From positions 124,001 through 188,000 of the forward strand of contig NZ_LAQL01000007.1 of assembly GCF_001026905.1 (NCBI RefSeq): a stretch of 64,000 nt of DNA, given 5' to 3'. The stretch is from Kiloniella spongiae (lineage in GTDB: Bacteria > Pseudomonadota > Alphaproteobacteria > Kiloniellales > Kiloniellaceae). How positions within the stretch are numbered: the stretch's first letter is position 1; each line of letters begins with the position of its first letter. Positions 1 to 8,903 of the stretch are shown here, one piece after another. Below the pieces are notes generated by a model, which was given only the letters and a program-made list of their open reading frames with translations, did no database searches and was not told the origin of the DNA. The position numbers and the translations under genes were made by a program.

Positions 1-9
1 TGTTTTGAT

Positions 10-540
10 ATGAGTCAAGACCCTAAAAAGGTGAATTCAAAAAAGGATACTTCTTCAGAGGCAGTAGAAGGCGGCCCGATGGAAGGAATTTTAACCCAAT
101 GGCGTAGGGAAAGGCCTGATATCGATCCGGCGCCTATGGCTGTCTGCGGAGAAGTCTGGCGGGCAGGGGAAAAGCTACGTCAGGGGGTCTTGGATAATAT
201 CGCGAGCTATAATTTGGACTTTGCTGGCATGGATGTGTTGTTTACACTGCGTCGTCAAGGGGAAGGAGAGACATTATCCCCCTCACTGTTGGCAAAAGAT
301 ATGATGCTCTCGACATCTGCCATGACCAACCGGCTTGATCGCCTTGAGAAGCGCGGTCTTGTGGAGCGAATGATGGACCCAAATGACAGACGGGGACAGA
401 TGGTTGCCTTAACCAGTGAAGGCTTTGATCTTGCTAATGAGGTGGTTGTGACGCATGTGGCACGGGAAGAAAAGATGCTGTCGAACCTGTCAGATCAAGA
501 ACGACAGCAACTTCGAACATTATTGGAAAAAATAGTCTGA
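10..540 (+). CDS. MarR-family transcriptional regulator
   Basis: A 176-residue protein with a winged helix-turn-helix in its second half. The recognition-helix region is around residues 95-115 (TSAMTNRLDRLEKRGLV), followed by a basic wing (DPNDRRGQMVALT). This is the classical MarR layout of a dimeric repressor that responds to small molecules. The N-terminal 40 residues are polar and probably disordered, so the internal ATG at residue 23 is a possible alternative start. The upstream region lies outside the window, so operon context and target are unknown. It converges on the bestrophin-like gene across a 32-base gap. Family is confident; ligand cannot be told. Confidence 0.85.
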   Translation: MSQDPKKVNSKKDTSSEAVEGGPMEGILTQWRRERPDIDPAPMAVCGEVWRAGEKLRQGVLDNIASYNLDFAGMDVLFTLRRQGEGETLSPSLLAKDMMLSTSAMTNRLDRLEKRGLVERMMDPNDRRGQMVALTSEGFDLANEVVVTHVAREEKMLSNLSDQERQQLRTLLEKIV

Positions 541-572
541 TTAATGCATTTAAAAGCGCTCAGACGTCATCG

Positions 573-1568
573 TTAGGCATGATAATAACCATTCGGTTTT
601 AGCGGATCAGGCAAGTTTTCTTCATTAAGTGTTTCGAGCAGATTGACCTCAATACTATGGGACATTGTGGTCAGTGCCAGATCGTGTGCAGACGTGCCAA
701 AAGGATCTTCCAATTCTTCACCCAAGGCGTCTAACCCGAAGAAGGTGTATGCGATTATTGCTGTTACAAAGGGTGTCATGATACCGATGGACGTAACGAG
801 GCCAAAAGGAAGGCAGAAGCAATAGATATAGGCCGTTCTGTGAAGGAGGAGATTATAGGCAAAAGGGAGGGGTGTATTACGGATACGTTCACAAGCAGCG
901 AGAATAAAAGATAATGATGTCAGGCGTTCTTCGAGATTACGTGCTGAGATTTCACTAATAAACTCTTTTTGAAGCATCTGCTGTAGCTCTTCGCCCATTA
1001 AATTTAAAATGAAATTGGGTTTGTGCCGTACTTTGTTAAGCCGATTGAGATCTTCTGCGGATAGGAATTGGTGAACATCATCGTTATAATCTGTGCCCCT
1101 GAGGTGATGCCGTAATGCATGTGAAAAGCTAATTGCGAGCTGAACAAATCGCTTTTGACGAGCTTTACATTGGAAAGTTATCTCATCGAATTCATTCGTG
1201 GTATTGAGGCGTGATTCATTATCTCCGATATCTTCTTCCGAAGTATCTTTTACCCATGCATATGTTTGAATCTGCCTTGCAAGAGAACGTGTATCTATAA
1301 TCAATTGTCCCCAAAGTTTTCTGGCTTCCCACCATCTTTCATAAGACGCGCGGTTCCTAAAGCCGAGAAAAATTGAAAGCGTAACGCCCAGCAAGATAAA
1401 GGGCGTTACAGTCAGGTTTGGTAGATAATTCAGGAAGTGACTGTGAGCCAAATAGGCAAACAAGCCTACCAAAGCTGAAAACAGGATTTGAGGCGCGATT
1501 GTTGGAACAACAGATCCTTTTAGAACGAAAAAGAGCTTAAACGCGTTGGGTTTATCCCGGATAATCAT
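573..1568 (-). CDS. Bestrophin-like (UPF0187) membrane protein
   Basis: A 331-residue membrane protein. Hydrophobic segments lie near residues 20-60 and 235-275, and the family signature RNRASYERWWEARKLWGQ lies near residues 71-88. Bacterial bestrophin homologues form pentameric ion channels (KpBest is the structural model). Length and the N-terminal motif IIRDKPNAFKLFFVLKGS fit the family. A promoter should lie in the 168 bases between this gene and the end of the next minus-strand gene. Ion selectivity cannot be inferred from the sequence. Confidence 0.82.
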   Translation of the reverse strand: MIIRDKPNAFKLFFVLKGSVVPTIAPQILFSALVGLFAYLAHSHFLNYLPNLTVTPFILLGVTLSIFLGFRNRASYERWWEARKLWGQLIIDTRSLARQIQTYAWVKDTSEEDIGDNESRLNTTNEFDEITFQCKARQKRFVQLAISFSHALRHHLRGTDYNDDVHQFLSAEDLNRLNKVRHKPNFILNLMGEELQQMLQKEFISEISARNLEERLTSLSFILAACERIRNTPLPFAYNLLLHRTAYIYCFCLPFGLVTSIGIMTPFVTAIIAYTFFGLDALGEELEDPFGTSAHDLALTTMSHSIEVNLLETLNEENLPDPLKPNGYYHA

Positions 1569-1736
1569 TAGGAAGCTTGCCTTGGATATAAGAAAGTTAT
1601 CCGCAAGATTTATGATAATGTGTGATCATGGCAATTCGTATATTTGGTATATGAATTTTGATATTTCGAACAGAAAAAATATGGGGCTAATTTTTGCGTA
1701 AAAATACGGCTCTTTCTTTTGATTGGCAGAATAAAA

Positions 1737-2396
1737 TTAGCGTTCTTTGTATCGTGAGTGTGCAGTGAAGAGTGTCCATTCAACAAGCTTCTTTGTCACT
1801 TTTCCCAAGCCTTCATCAAAGGCGGCAACGACAGAGTTCAGCTGATCAGATCGGGCTGGAATGTTTGCTTCAAAGCTCTGTGAGCCAATAATCGTTCGAC
1901 GAGGCATTTGTACGATCTTGGCATTGAGGACAACTCTGACTTCTGGAGTGTTTCCTAAATAGAGAGTTTGGAATTCACGAAGTTCTGTTTTTAAAATAAA
2001 ATCGGATCGCAAGCCAATTGTTTCCCGCCCGACAGCGACGATTTTTCCTGTATTTTCAAATGACTCCACCAAAAGTGTTTGAACCATAATAGGCGCTTTA
2101 TCAACCCATCCCGCGTTCGCGTAGTATTCCATCTGGTTGGCTTTACGCTGTAGGGCAATTTTCGTTGTATTGAGGCTGGCATTTGCAGAGGTTTGTTCCA
2201 AAACCAGTTGCCAGGGAACTTCCGGTAAAGCAACATCAAAGGTACTTTTAGGAGACAGGCGATAGAGGTCGGGAAGAGGACCTTGTCCAGGAATAAGTGT
2301 TGAACATGATGTGAGAAGTCCAGAGACAGAGAGCAGGCTTGCAAGCTTTAGGAAGTGGCGTCGATTATTTTTTTTTGTATCGTTCATTGGACTCAC
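1737..2396 (-). CDS. ABC-type transport auxiliary lipoprotein (PqiC/LptL-like)
   Basis: A 219-residue outer-membrane lipoprotein candidate. A basic N-terminus and hydrophobic stretch end in the lipobox LLTSC near residue 30, where cleavage and lipidation would occur. The rest fits the ABC-type transport auxiliary lipoprotein family (PF03886), which partners MCE-type lipid transporters. The GTG start at 2396 is preferred over the ATG at 2387 because a GAGGT Shine-Dalgarno sits seven bases upstream of it. It is the last gene of the Mla-like operon, downstream of the MCE protein, and probably supplies the outer-membrane end of the lipid bridge. The basic RRHFLK before the hydrophobic core looks Tat-like, but the lipobox argues for lipoprotein export. 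Confidence 0.8.
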   Translation of the reverse strand: MSPMNDTKKNNRRHFLKLASLLSVSGLLTSCSTLIPGQGPLPDLYRLSPKSTFDVALPEVPWQLVLEQTSANASLNTTKIALQRKANQMEYYANAGWVDKAPIMVQTLLVESFENTGKIVAVGRETIGLRSDFILKTELREFQTLYLGNTPEVRVVLNAKIVQMPRRTIIGSQSFEANIPARSDQLNSVVAAFDEGLGKVTKKLVEWTLFTAHSRYKER

Positions 2397-2497
2397 TTGT
2401 TCTACCTCATGTCATCATAGTTTTGGGGACCGTGACGAAGCTGTTTTAAGGCTCTTTAATGGTCACTATTCCTATATATTACAGATATTCTTATTTA

Positions 2498-3532
2498 TTA
2501 TTCTGGCGGTTCAAAGCCTTTTTGCTTGTCGCCGAAGAAGAATCTTGCGGGATCACGTTCAATTTCTCCAGCGATGAGTTGTAAATCCCTCACAAGGGTT
2601 CTGGTTTCAGACAAAAGGTTTGAAAATTCATAAAGACCCGTAGAAGTGAAATCCTGAAGAGGTTCTCGGTTTTCATTTATTAGAGCTTCAACCTGATTAC
2701 TGGTCTTTGCAAAGCTACGGGCTGTTTGTTGAAAATCCTGGACCAGAATTTTTATTTCAGGCGAACTTTCAGCGACGAGCTTGTCAATGGATACAGCAGC
2801 ATTATCCAATGATGTGATGGCATTTTTGGTTTTTCCGATTATCTCTGAACTACCTTGTTGCAATTCTTGGGTTAGATCTCTTACTGATACGGACACAGCC
2901 TTCATGTTGCTGGCGGTCATTGCCGTGTCATCTATAAGGCGAGCGATCTGGTTTTCCTTCTCAGCAAGCGCTTTTGTAAGAGCTTCTATATTTTGCAAGG
3001 TTTGCGCGATGTTTGCTCGGTTTTGGTCGTTAAGCAGGTCATTTCCACGAGCAAGAAGGACGTTAGCATTTGAGACAAGTTCTGGTGCACCTTCCAGTAA
3101 TTGGTCTAATGCTGATGTTTTCGACTGGATAACAGGATGTCCATAAGGTCCTTCTTCAACCAGAGGTTCTGATTGCATGTTGCCGATCGTTAACTGGATA
3201 GATTTTACGCCTGTAATTCCTTCGAGTTGCAGGGTCGCAGTTGTGTCTTTTTTGACCGGTGTGCCTTCTTCGACTTCGAGAAGAATAACAACTTCTTCTG
3301 CGGGTTTGTCGGGCGATAAGGCGACATCGATGACTTCCCCGACGTTGACCCCGTGGTAGCGGACGGAGCTACCGGGCTTAAGACCTGTCACGTCTCCACG
3401 ATAGATAATGTTGTAATGGGCATAGCTGCGATCTGCTTCAAACTTGGCGAGCCAGATAACAAAAACCAAAGCCCCTATAAAGAAAGCAATGACAAAAGAA
3501 CCGACAATCATATGGTTTCCGCGGGTTTCCAT
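2498..3532 (-). CDS. MlaD-family (MCE domain) periplasmic lipid-binding protein
   Basis: A 344-residue MCE protein. One N-terminal membrane anchor (residues 8-28, MIVGSFVIAFFIGALVFVIW) is followed by a single MCE domain (about 35-120, YRGDVTGLKPGSSVRYHGV) and a long helical, coiled-coil-like tail. MlaD proteins form a hexameric ring under the MlaFE transporter and shuttle phospholipid between membranes. The start at 3532 is chosen because GAGGAGA lies just upstream; a longer frame to 3553 would cover that site. It follows the ATPase gene and precedes the lipoprotein gene, matching mlaE-mlaF-mlaD order. The extended tail is longer than E. coli MlaD and more like PqiB/YebT or Mce-type needles. 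Confidence 0.9.
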   Translation of the reverse strand: METRGNHMIVGSFVIAFFIGALVFVIWLAKFEADRSYAHYNIIYRGDVTGLKPGSSVRYHGVNVGEVIDVALSPDKPAEEVVILLEVEEGTPVKKDTTATLQLEGITGVKSIQLTIGNMQSEPLVEEGPYGHPVIQSKTSALDQLLEGAPELVSNANVLLARGNDLLNDQNRANIAQTLQNIEALTKALAEKENQIARLIDDTAMTASNMKAVSVSVRDLTQELQQGSSEIIGKTKNAITSLDNAAVSIDKLVAESSPEIKILVQDFQQTARSFAKTSNQVEALINENREPLQDFTSTGLYEFSNLLSETRTLVRDLQLIAGEIERDPARFFFGDKQKGFEPPE

Positions 3533-3646
3533 TATATCTCCTCGGCAAGGCAAGATGCCCCTGTATCAGCTTTTGTTAGAGTATAGGCTTTTGTGTGATC
3601 GCTGTTAAAAAATCTCAAAAGAGTGTCGGTCATTATTTTTATAATA

Positions 3647-4435
3647 TCAATCATGTGATCTTGTCGCAGCACGTCCTCTGGGCCCGCCAAAGTATTCTTT
3701 TATCCAAGGGTCTGCTTCCTTGGTTAATTCAATGATCGTACCAACCTTTATTTTTTTATCCAATAAAACGCCAATACGATTACAGATAGCATGAAGTGAA
3801 TCCAGATCGTGGGTGATCATCACTACAGTAAGCCCCAAGGTGTCTTGAAGCTTTGCGATTAAGGAATCAAATTGTGCGGCACCAATCGGGTCGAGACCAG
3901 CGGTTGGTTCATCGAGAAAAAGGATGTCGGGATCAAGGGCTAAGGCGCGTGCAATGCCAGCCCTCTTTCTCATGCCGCCTGATAATTCAGATGGATACTT
4001 GCCACCGGCTTCGATCGGTAGGCCAGCCAAGGCGATTTTCAGGGCTGCAACCTCTCGCACAAATTGGGCAGGAAGTTTAGTATGTTCATTGATTACAGCT
4101 TCGATATTTTGCGAAACAGTAAGCGAGGAAAAGAGTGCGCCATCCTGAAAGAGAACACCCATACGTTGTCTTAAAACACCAAGCTCTGTTTGAGATACTT
4201 GATCTACGTCTTGCCCAAGGATTTTAATCGTCCCGGCAGCCTTTTGATTAAGGCCGACGATTGTGCGCATAAGAACCGATTTTCCGGTTCCTGAGCCTCC
4301 TACAATACCTAAAACTTCGCCTTTTCTGATATCCAAATCGAGATGGTTATGGAGGATTTGATCGCCAAACTGATTACGAATACCTTTGAGAGAGATGACA
4401 AAGTTTTGAGGTTTAGCTTCTTTGGGCATTCTCAT
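3647..4435 (-). CDS. MlaF-like ABC transporter ATP-binding protein
   Basis: A 262-residue ATPase with Walker A GGSGTGKSVLMR, ABC signature LSGGMRKRAGIARAL and Walker B DILFLDEPTAGLDP, then the switch histidine in MITHDLDSL. It energises the MlaE-type permease encoded just upstream. The longest open frame runs back to 4570 through the permease gene. I place the start at 4435, where ATGA overlaps the permease stop, the usual sign of translational coupling. An ATG six bases further in is the alternative. Together with the STAS-permease, MCE protein and lipoprotein it forms a complete retrograde or anterograde phospholipid transport machine. Confidence 0.93.
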   Translation of the reverse strand: MRMPKEAKPQNFVISLKGIRNQFGDQILHNHLDLDIRKGEVLGIVGGSGTGKSVLMRTIVGLNQKAAGTIKILGQDVDQVSQTELGVLRQRMGVLFQDGALFSSLTVSQNIEAVINEHTKLPAQFVREVAALKIALAGLPIEAGGKYPSELSGGMRKRAGIARALALDPDILFLDEPTAGLDPIGAAQFDSLIAKLQDTLGLTVVMITHDLDSLHAICNRIGVLLDKKIKVGTIIELTKEADPWIKEYFGGPRGRAATRSHD

Positions 4436-5559
4436 ATTCCCATGACAGAAAAGAGAATGGAAAGAAGAGCATCCAGGACAATGACAAAAAAGATTGCCTC
4501 GACAACCGAGCGTGTTGTTTGTCGTCCGACTGATTCTGCACTTCTGCTTACCTGAAGCCCCTCGTGACAACCAATCAAAGCAATTACAAAGGCAAAAACG
4601 GGTGCTTTGACCATGCCAACAAAAAAATCACCAAGAGAGGCTGCATCCTGAAGATAACGGATGTATTGAAACAGGGATAAGTCCAAGGTGATCATGGTCA
4701 TGGCCGCACCACCAAGTAACCCCATGATATCGGCATAGAAAGTGAGTAGTGGTAGGACGAGAATGAGGCCGAGGATACGGGGAAGCACCAAAACATCAAT
4801 CGGGTCGAGGCCAATGGTTCGCATGGCATCAATTTCTTCGTTGACCTTCATGGTGCCCAATTGGGCTGTGAAAGCACTACCCGATCGACCGGCAACGATA
4901 ATAGCAGTTAACAAAATGCCCATCTCTCTTAACACGCCAACCGCGACAAGATTAATGGTGAAAATCTGTGCGCCAAATCGTTCCAGTTGCCCCGCCCCTT
5001 GAAAAGCAAGGACAACGCCAATAAGGAAGGAAATAAGACCCACAATAGGAAGTGCATGAATGCCGATTTGTTCCATCTGCGCGACAAGGGGTGTCCAGCG
5101 GATCCGCTTGGGGTTGATTAGCTGTTTAGCAAATGCGTTGAGGACAAGCCCCAAAAAAGTGACCAGTGCGCGCCCTTGATCGATAATCTTGAAAAAGCTT
5201 TCGCCCGTATCTGTGAGTAGCTTTCTTATTCCTTTGAGTGAGGTTTCTGGCGGACATTCTTTGAGGCGATGGTCTTGTACGGTATCAATGATTTGTCTGA
5301 CATGTTTGGGTACATTCTTAAGTGATGTCTTATGCCCGTTAGCTTCAACGCTGTCTTGATGTTGTAAAAAATAGAGCGCGCCCGCTGTATCCATGATTTC
5401 AACGGCTTTGAGGTCAAAAATTTGTTCTTGATGGTCTGATTTATTTTTATCTGGTGTTTGGTTGATGACGTTTGCAAGCTCTTGCGTTGTCCAGGAACCG
5501 GAAAGAGAGCAGGTCAGGGTCGTTTTGTCAGAGGAGAGCTTGATTTCCGGTGAAGTCAA
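4432..5559 (-). CDS. MlaE-like permease with N-terminal STAS (MlaB-like) domain
   Basis: A 375-residue fusion. Residues 1-110 resemble a STAS domain (SGSWTTQELANVINQ; FDLKAVEIMDTAGALYF), the role MlaB plays as a separate protein in E. coli. Residues 115-375 are an MlaE/PF02405 permease, with five hydrophobic segments and the conserved AGRSGSAFTAQLGTMKVNEE loop that contacts the ATPase. The only in-frame start before an upstream stop is TTG at 5557-5559, and no strong Shine-Dalgarno precedes it, so translation may be weak. First gene of the four-gene lipid-transport operon. Confidence 0.9.
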   Translation of the reverse strand: MTSPEIKLSSDKTTLTCSLSGSWTTQELANVINQTPDKNKSDHQEQIFDLKAVEIMDTAGALYFLQHQDSVEANGHKTSLKNVPKHVRQIIDTVQDHRLKECPPETSLKGIRKLLTDTGESFFKIIDQGRALVTFLGLVLNAFAKQLINPKRIRWTPLVAQMEQIGIHALPIVGLISFLIGVVLAFQGAGQLERFGAQIFTINLVAVGVLREMGILLTAIIVAGRSGSAFTAQLGTMKVNEEIDAMRTIGLDPIDVLVLPRILGLILVLPLLTFYADIMGLLGGAAMTMITLDLSLFQYIRYLQDAASLGDFFVGMVKAPVFAFVIALIGCHEGLQVSRSAESVGRQTTRSVVEAIFFVIVLDALLSILFSVMGI

Positions 5560-5647
5560 ATTATCAGAGGCCGCATTTTTTGTTTCAGGTTGGTTTGTGG
5601 ATATATATTAAGCTTTCTTTTCCTAAAAAGACCAGTTTTAAAGAATG

Positions 5648-6217
5648 TTAGGTTACCCGGTATGTTGAAATCAACTCTTGAACGGCATCTTCGCCAGCAA
5701 TAAAAGCGGCTTCAACTTGTCTGGCATAATCAACGTGCAAAAGGCGTTTGTTTGAGAGTGTTTTGTCGTGCCGTCCTGTGCCCCCCAAAACATAATCCTT
5801 TATCAAGGCAGGCGGTGTTGGAACTGTTCGTTGAGCTTCGGGTAGTTCTACTTCAGCTAAAGAAAAATAGGTTTTTCCCTGGTTCTTCAAAAAATCCACG
5901 TCCCATGTCGCATCATCGGCGACGAATTTAAAACGAATTTTTGTTACATCATATTCGCGGACAGACCAAAGACGATTAAAGTCTTCTTTGGAAATATCGG
6001 TCTCTACTTCGATAACATCATCATCAACGCGATGTTTATAGGTGAAAATATAGCGGATGGTTTCAGTCTGAAGGTCGTGCCATTCACGAATGCGAGCGCC
6101 TTTTCGAATATAGCCCTGCCGTATGCCGACCCGAAAACAATTCGAGGCCAACAACTTTGCTTCAAGTTTGCCCTCTGGATCGTGGAGCGCGAATTTATAC
6201 TCGTTTTCAACTGGCAC
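5648..6217 (-). CDS. CYTH-domain protein (class IV adenylate cyclase / triphosphatase family)
   Basis: A 189-residue protein that opens with the CYTH signature ExExK (E4-N-E6-Y-K8). Strand-forming charged repeats follow, such as RIREWHDL, FTYKHRVDDDVIEVETDIS and KIRFKFVADD, as expected of the eight-stranded triphosphate tunnel fold. CYTH enzymes act on triphosphate substrates: inorganic triphosphate, thiamine triphosphate, or ATP to cAMP. The substrate cannot be assigned here. The start is GTG at 6217, with AAAGG about nine bases upstream. It lies 89 bases upstream of the lipid-transport operon on the same strand, so it may be co-transcribed. Confidence 0.8.
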   Translation of the reverse strand: MPVENEYKFALHDPEGKLEAKLLASNCFRVGIRQGYIRKGARIREWHDLQTETIRYIFTYKHRVDDDVIEVETDISKEDFNRLWSVREYDVTKIRFKFVADDATWDVDFLKNQGKTYFSLAEVELPEAQRTVPTPPALIKDYVLGGTGRHDKTLSNKRLLHVDYARQVEAAFIAGEDAVQELISTYRVT

Positions 6218-6430
6218 TTTCTTGCCTTTCTCCTTTGTAGAGAGGATTTATTACCTTTTTCCGACTGTGCAAGCCAGCGCAAGAAGTTACTGTCATAATA
6301 GTTTCATATTTCTCAATTTTCTTTAAATTACAATGTAAATATCTCCTCTTAATATAACACTTGATGGTAAGTGGGATTGTTGTAATGATCTGCTTACGTT
6401 TAAAGAGTTCTCGTCTGGTTGCTTGCGTTT

Positions 6431-7195
6431 ATGAAATTGTTTTCCTTTTTTGTGTTGATGACAGTGTCATTGACAAGCTACGGCTTTGCAGCGGGTGCCC
6501 CCTTGAAAGCAGTCGTACTCGCCGAAAAACCTTGGGGTTTTTATAATGAGTCAGGACATCTGGACGGGATTACGGTCTCTTATTTCAAAACACTAGCAAA
6601 GTTCTTGGGTGAACCGATTGAAATTGTTCTTGTGCCTGAACAAAGACTTATCCATGGGATTGAAAAAGGTAAATACGATTTAACGGTAACATTTCCAGAA
6701 TATCTATCAGAAGAATTTGTAACATCTTTGGAGCCAACTATACGGCTTGATAAAATGCTTGTTGGTTTGAAGGGGGTAACGATTACATCAACGAATGATA
6801 TTGAAAAGCTTCGTTTAGCGGTTGTCAGAGGGACAAGTACTGGTTCCTGGATAGATCATAATCGCTCAATCAAGAAGGTCAAAACGGCAAACTTTACTGA
6901 AGCTCTTTGGCTTTTGAAAAAAGGGCGGGTAGATGTGGTAACTGCGACTAAACAGGTTATTCACGCATCTTTGCCTAAAGTAGGTATGACCGTGGATGAC
7001 ATTGGGGAGCCTTATTTGTTAAGCTGTCAGCAAGCCATTTTGATGATTTCCAATGCATCAAGGAAAGTTGCCATGATGCCTATGATCAAAAAGGCTGCGA
7101 AAGACTTTAAAAACAGTCCAGAGTGGAAAGCATTGTTACTGGATGCGAAAAAGTTGGCACCTCATCTGTCTCACAGCCATAACCATTCTAATTAA
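6431..7195 (+). CDS. Periplasmic substrate-binding protein (SBP_bac_3-like)
   Basis: A 254-residue secreted protein. A Sec signal peptide (residues 1-20, MKLFSFFVLMTVSLTSYGFA) is followed by a type-II periplasmic-binding fold of the amino-acid family (KPWGFYNESGHLDGITVSYF; EKGKYDLTVTFP). The start is the ATG at 6431; the open frame extends four codons upstream to a TTG. No ABC permease or ATPase is nearby, so it may be an orphan binding or sensing protein. The C-terminus ends in a short histidine-rich tail (HLSHSHNHSN) that could bind metal. Fold confidence is good; ligand unknown. Confidence 0.75.
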   Translation: MKLFSFFVLMTVSLTSYGFAAGAPLKAVVLAEKPWGFYNESGHLDGITVSYFKTLAKFLGEPIEIVLVPEQRLIHGIEKGKYDLTVTFPEYLSEEFVTSLEPTIRLDKMLVGLKGVTITSTNDIEKLRLAVVRGTSTGSWIDHNRSIKKVKTANFTEALWLLKKGRVDVVTATKQVIHASLPKVGMTVDDIGEPYLLSCQQAILMISNASRKVAMMPMIKKAAKDFKNSPEWKALLLDAKKLAPHLSHSHNHSN

Positions 7196-7334
7196 AGCGG
7201 GCTTTGAGGGGTTCTTTTGTCAAAAGCATGGCAGCACAACAAAGCTTACATCAGTAAAAAAGATGATACCTGATGAAGTCTTAATGATTTTAAATGTGTT
7301 ATGGGTTGGGGGGAACCTGTGATCAAATAATAGC

Positions 7335-7628
7335 TTAATTGTAAAGAGGTAGAGTGCCTTGGCGACTATCAAGCTTTGCTTCTTGCGTATGGTCGAGAAT
7401 AACGAAGCTTGTTTTTACATGCTTGTTTTTGCGGGCTTCTTCTTTGACTTGTGAGGCTTTCCACTTTTTGGAAATTTTCTGACGCCATGCGGCATCTTTT
7501 GCCAAAGCCGCAAGATTCATGACCTGGCCTCTATTATTTTTAGGAACAAAGGTTTCTTGCGAAAACGCATGGCTTGAAAATGAAAAAGACATGAGGATAA
7601 GCGACACGATAAAGAAAGATTTTTTCAT
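7335..7628 (-). CDS. Small secreted protein of unknown function
   Basis: About 97 residues. It begins with a clear Sec signal peptide (MKKSFFIVSLILMSFSFSSH, cleavage probably after AFS), followed by a basic, lysine-rich segment around residues 45-70 (KISKKWKASQVKEEARKNKH). I do not recognise the family. The start at 7628 is the first ATG giving a normal signal peptide; a TTG four codons upstream is possible. It converges with the binding-protein gene on its left and diverges from the TSUP gene on its right. The signal peptide and the coherent composition after it are the main support that it is real. Confidence 0.6.
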   Translation of the reverse strand: MKKSFFIVSLILMSFSFSSHAFSQETFVPKNNRGQVMNLAALAKDAAWRQKISKKWKASQVKEEARKNKHVKTSFVILDHTQEAKLDSRQGTLPLYN

Positions 7629-8075
7629 TGTAAGAACCAATCACAGTTTTAAGACGACGAATTCGTTTAATCTGGGCTGCTACTTGTTTGGGGCGGTATA
7701 CCCTACAGCCTGTACTGCGTTCTTAACGCGAGAGATCGACGTTAAGCCTGCACGAAATAAACTTCATTTAGACACGGCATAAATACTGCAATTCGGGCTC
7801 CTCTTAATTTATCTGTTTAAACTCTAAACTACGATATTTCGTTCGTAGCGAGATAAACCTAATAGATGTGATGAGATCCGTGGTGTGATATTAAAAAGAC
7901 AATCATTTGTTCACAAAGTGGCAGAAGAAAAGAAGTGCTTTTTAGGAAGAAATAGTGTTTGATTTAATGATTAATAACAATTGCTTATGTTGATTAACTT
8001 TGTAAGCGATCGCCCTTCACTCAAACAGGTTGTGTCACTGTCTGACACATAATTCTCACAGGATAACCCTGCCAT
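7629..8075. other. 447-base intergenic region between divergent genes
   Basis: An AT-rich non-coding stretch between the small secreted protein and the TSUP exporter. I see no ORF with coding character. It holds a small dyad near 7828-7848 (CTACGA/TCGTAG) and a better one at 8031-8049, listed separately. Promoters for both flanking genes should lie here, but I cannot place them firmly. Confidence 0.5.
8031..8049. promoter_or_regulatory. Inverted repeat upstream of TSUP gene (possible operator)
   Basis: TGTGTCA and TGACACA, 7-base perfect arms with a 5-base spacer, lie 27-45 bases upstream of the TSUP start. Size and position suit a repressor or activator site. No cognate regulator is adjacent. 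Confidence 0.35.
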
Positions 8076-8840
8076 ATGTTGCTCGATGTCTCTTATAGCT
8101 TTTATATCGTTGCGGCGATTGCCGTTCTTATAACCGGGATTTCTAAAAGCGGATTTTCAGGCGGGATGGGGGCTTTAACTGTGCCGTTGATGGCGATGTT
8201 TATTTCACCTTTCAAAGCCGCGGCGATAATGTTGCCGATCCTGTGTTGTATGGATGTTCTTAGCATCTGGGCTTATCGAAAGAGTTTTCACCGTAAAAAC
8301 CTGATTGTATTAGTTTTGGGCGCTTTATCCGGAATTGGTATCGGAGCTTTAACCTATAGTTATGTTGATGCGGATGATATCCGGATTTTGCTGGGTCTTC
8401 TGACACTCTTGTTTGGATTAAGTTATTTTGTTGGTAATCAGAAAGAAAAGAAGCAGACGCAGACATCAACGCCTGTCGGTGTTGGCTGTGGGATGATTGC
8501 GGGATTTACCAGCTTTGTTGCGCATGCTGGTGGCCCCCCGGTTAAGTTCTTCCTTTTGAGGCAACGGTTGGATAAAACGGTTTTTGTCGGGACAAATGTC
8601 GCCTTTTTTCTGATTGTTAATCAGGTCAAGCTGATACCCTATGCATGGATGGGCCAATTCTCTGCGGAAAACTTGCTGCTATCGCTTCTCTTTGTACCAA
8701 TTGTGCCTTTGGGCATTTGGTTAGGGCTTAAGTTACACAAAATAATTGCCCCTGATTTGTTCTATCAAATCAGCTATCTGATGATGATCTTTGCGGGGGT
8801 AAAATTACTTTATGATGGAATGTTACCACTCGTTTGGTAA
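8076..8840 (+). CDS. TSUP-family (TauE/SafE) anion exporter
   Basis: A 254-residue integral membrane protein with about eight hydrophobic segments. It has the family's early glycine-rich motif (GISKSGFSGGMGALTVPL, residues 21-38) and its second-half counterpart (FTSFVAHAGGPPVKFFLL). TSUP proteins export or import sulfite, sulfoacetate and related anions. Nothing nearby is plainly organosulfur metabolism, so the substrate is open. The gene ends at a bidirectional terminator shared with the convergent dioxygenase gene. Confidence 0.88.
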   Translation: MLLDVSYSFYIVAAIAVLITGISKSGFSGGMGALTVPLMAMFISPFKAAAIMLPILCCMDVLSIWAYRKSFHRKNLIVLVLGALSGIGIGALTYSYVDADDIRILLGLLTLLFGLSYFVGNQKEKKQTQTSTPVGVGCGMIAGFTSFVAHAGGPPVKFFLLRQRLDKTVFVGTNVAFFLIVNQVKLIPYAWMGQFSAENLLLSLLFVPIVPLGIWLGLKLHKIIAPDLFYQISYLMMIFAGVKLLYDGMLPLVW

Positions 8841-8846
8841 AAAATA

Positions 8847-8876
8847 AAAAGCTCGATCCATTTGGGCCGAGCTTTT
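8847..8876. terminator. Bidirectional Rho-independent terminator
   Basis: AAAAGCTCG pairs with CGAGCTTTT across a 12-base loop, in the gap between the convergent TSUP and dioxygenase genes. An A-rich left side and T-rich right side allow it to work in both directions. Confidence 0.8.
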
Positions 8877-8903
8877 GTTAAATGAAGATTGCTTGTCTTA
8901 GAA

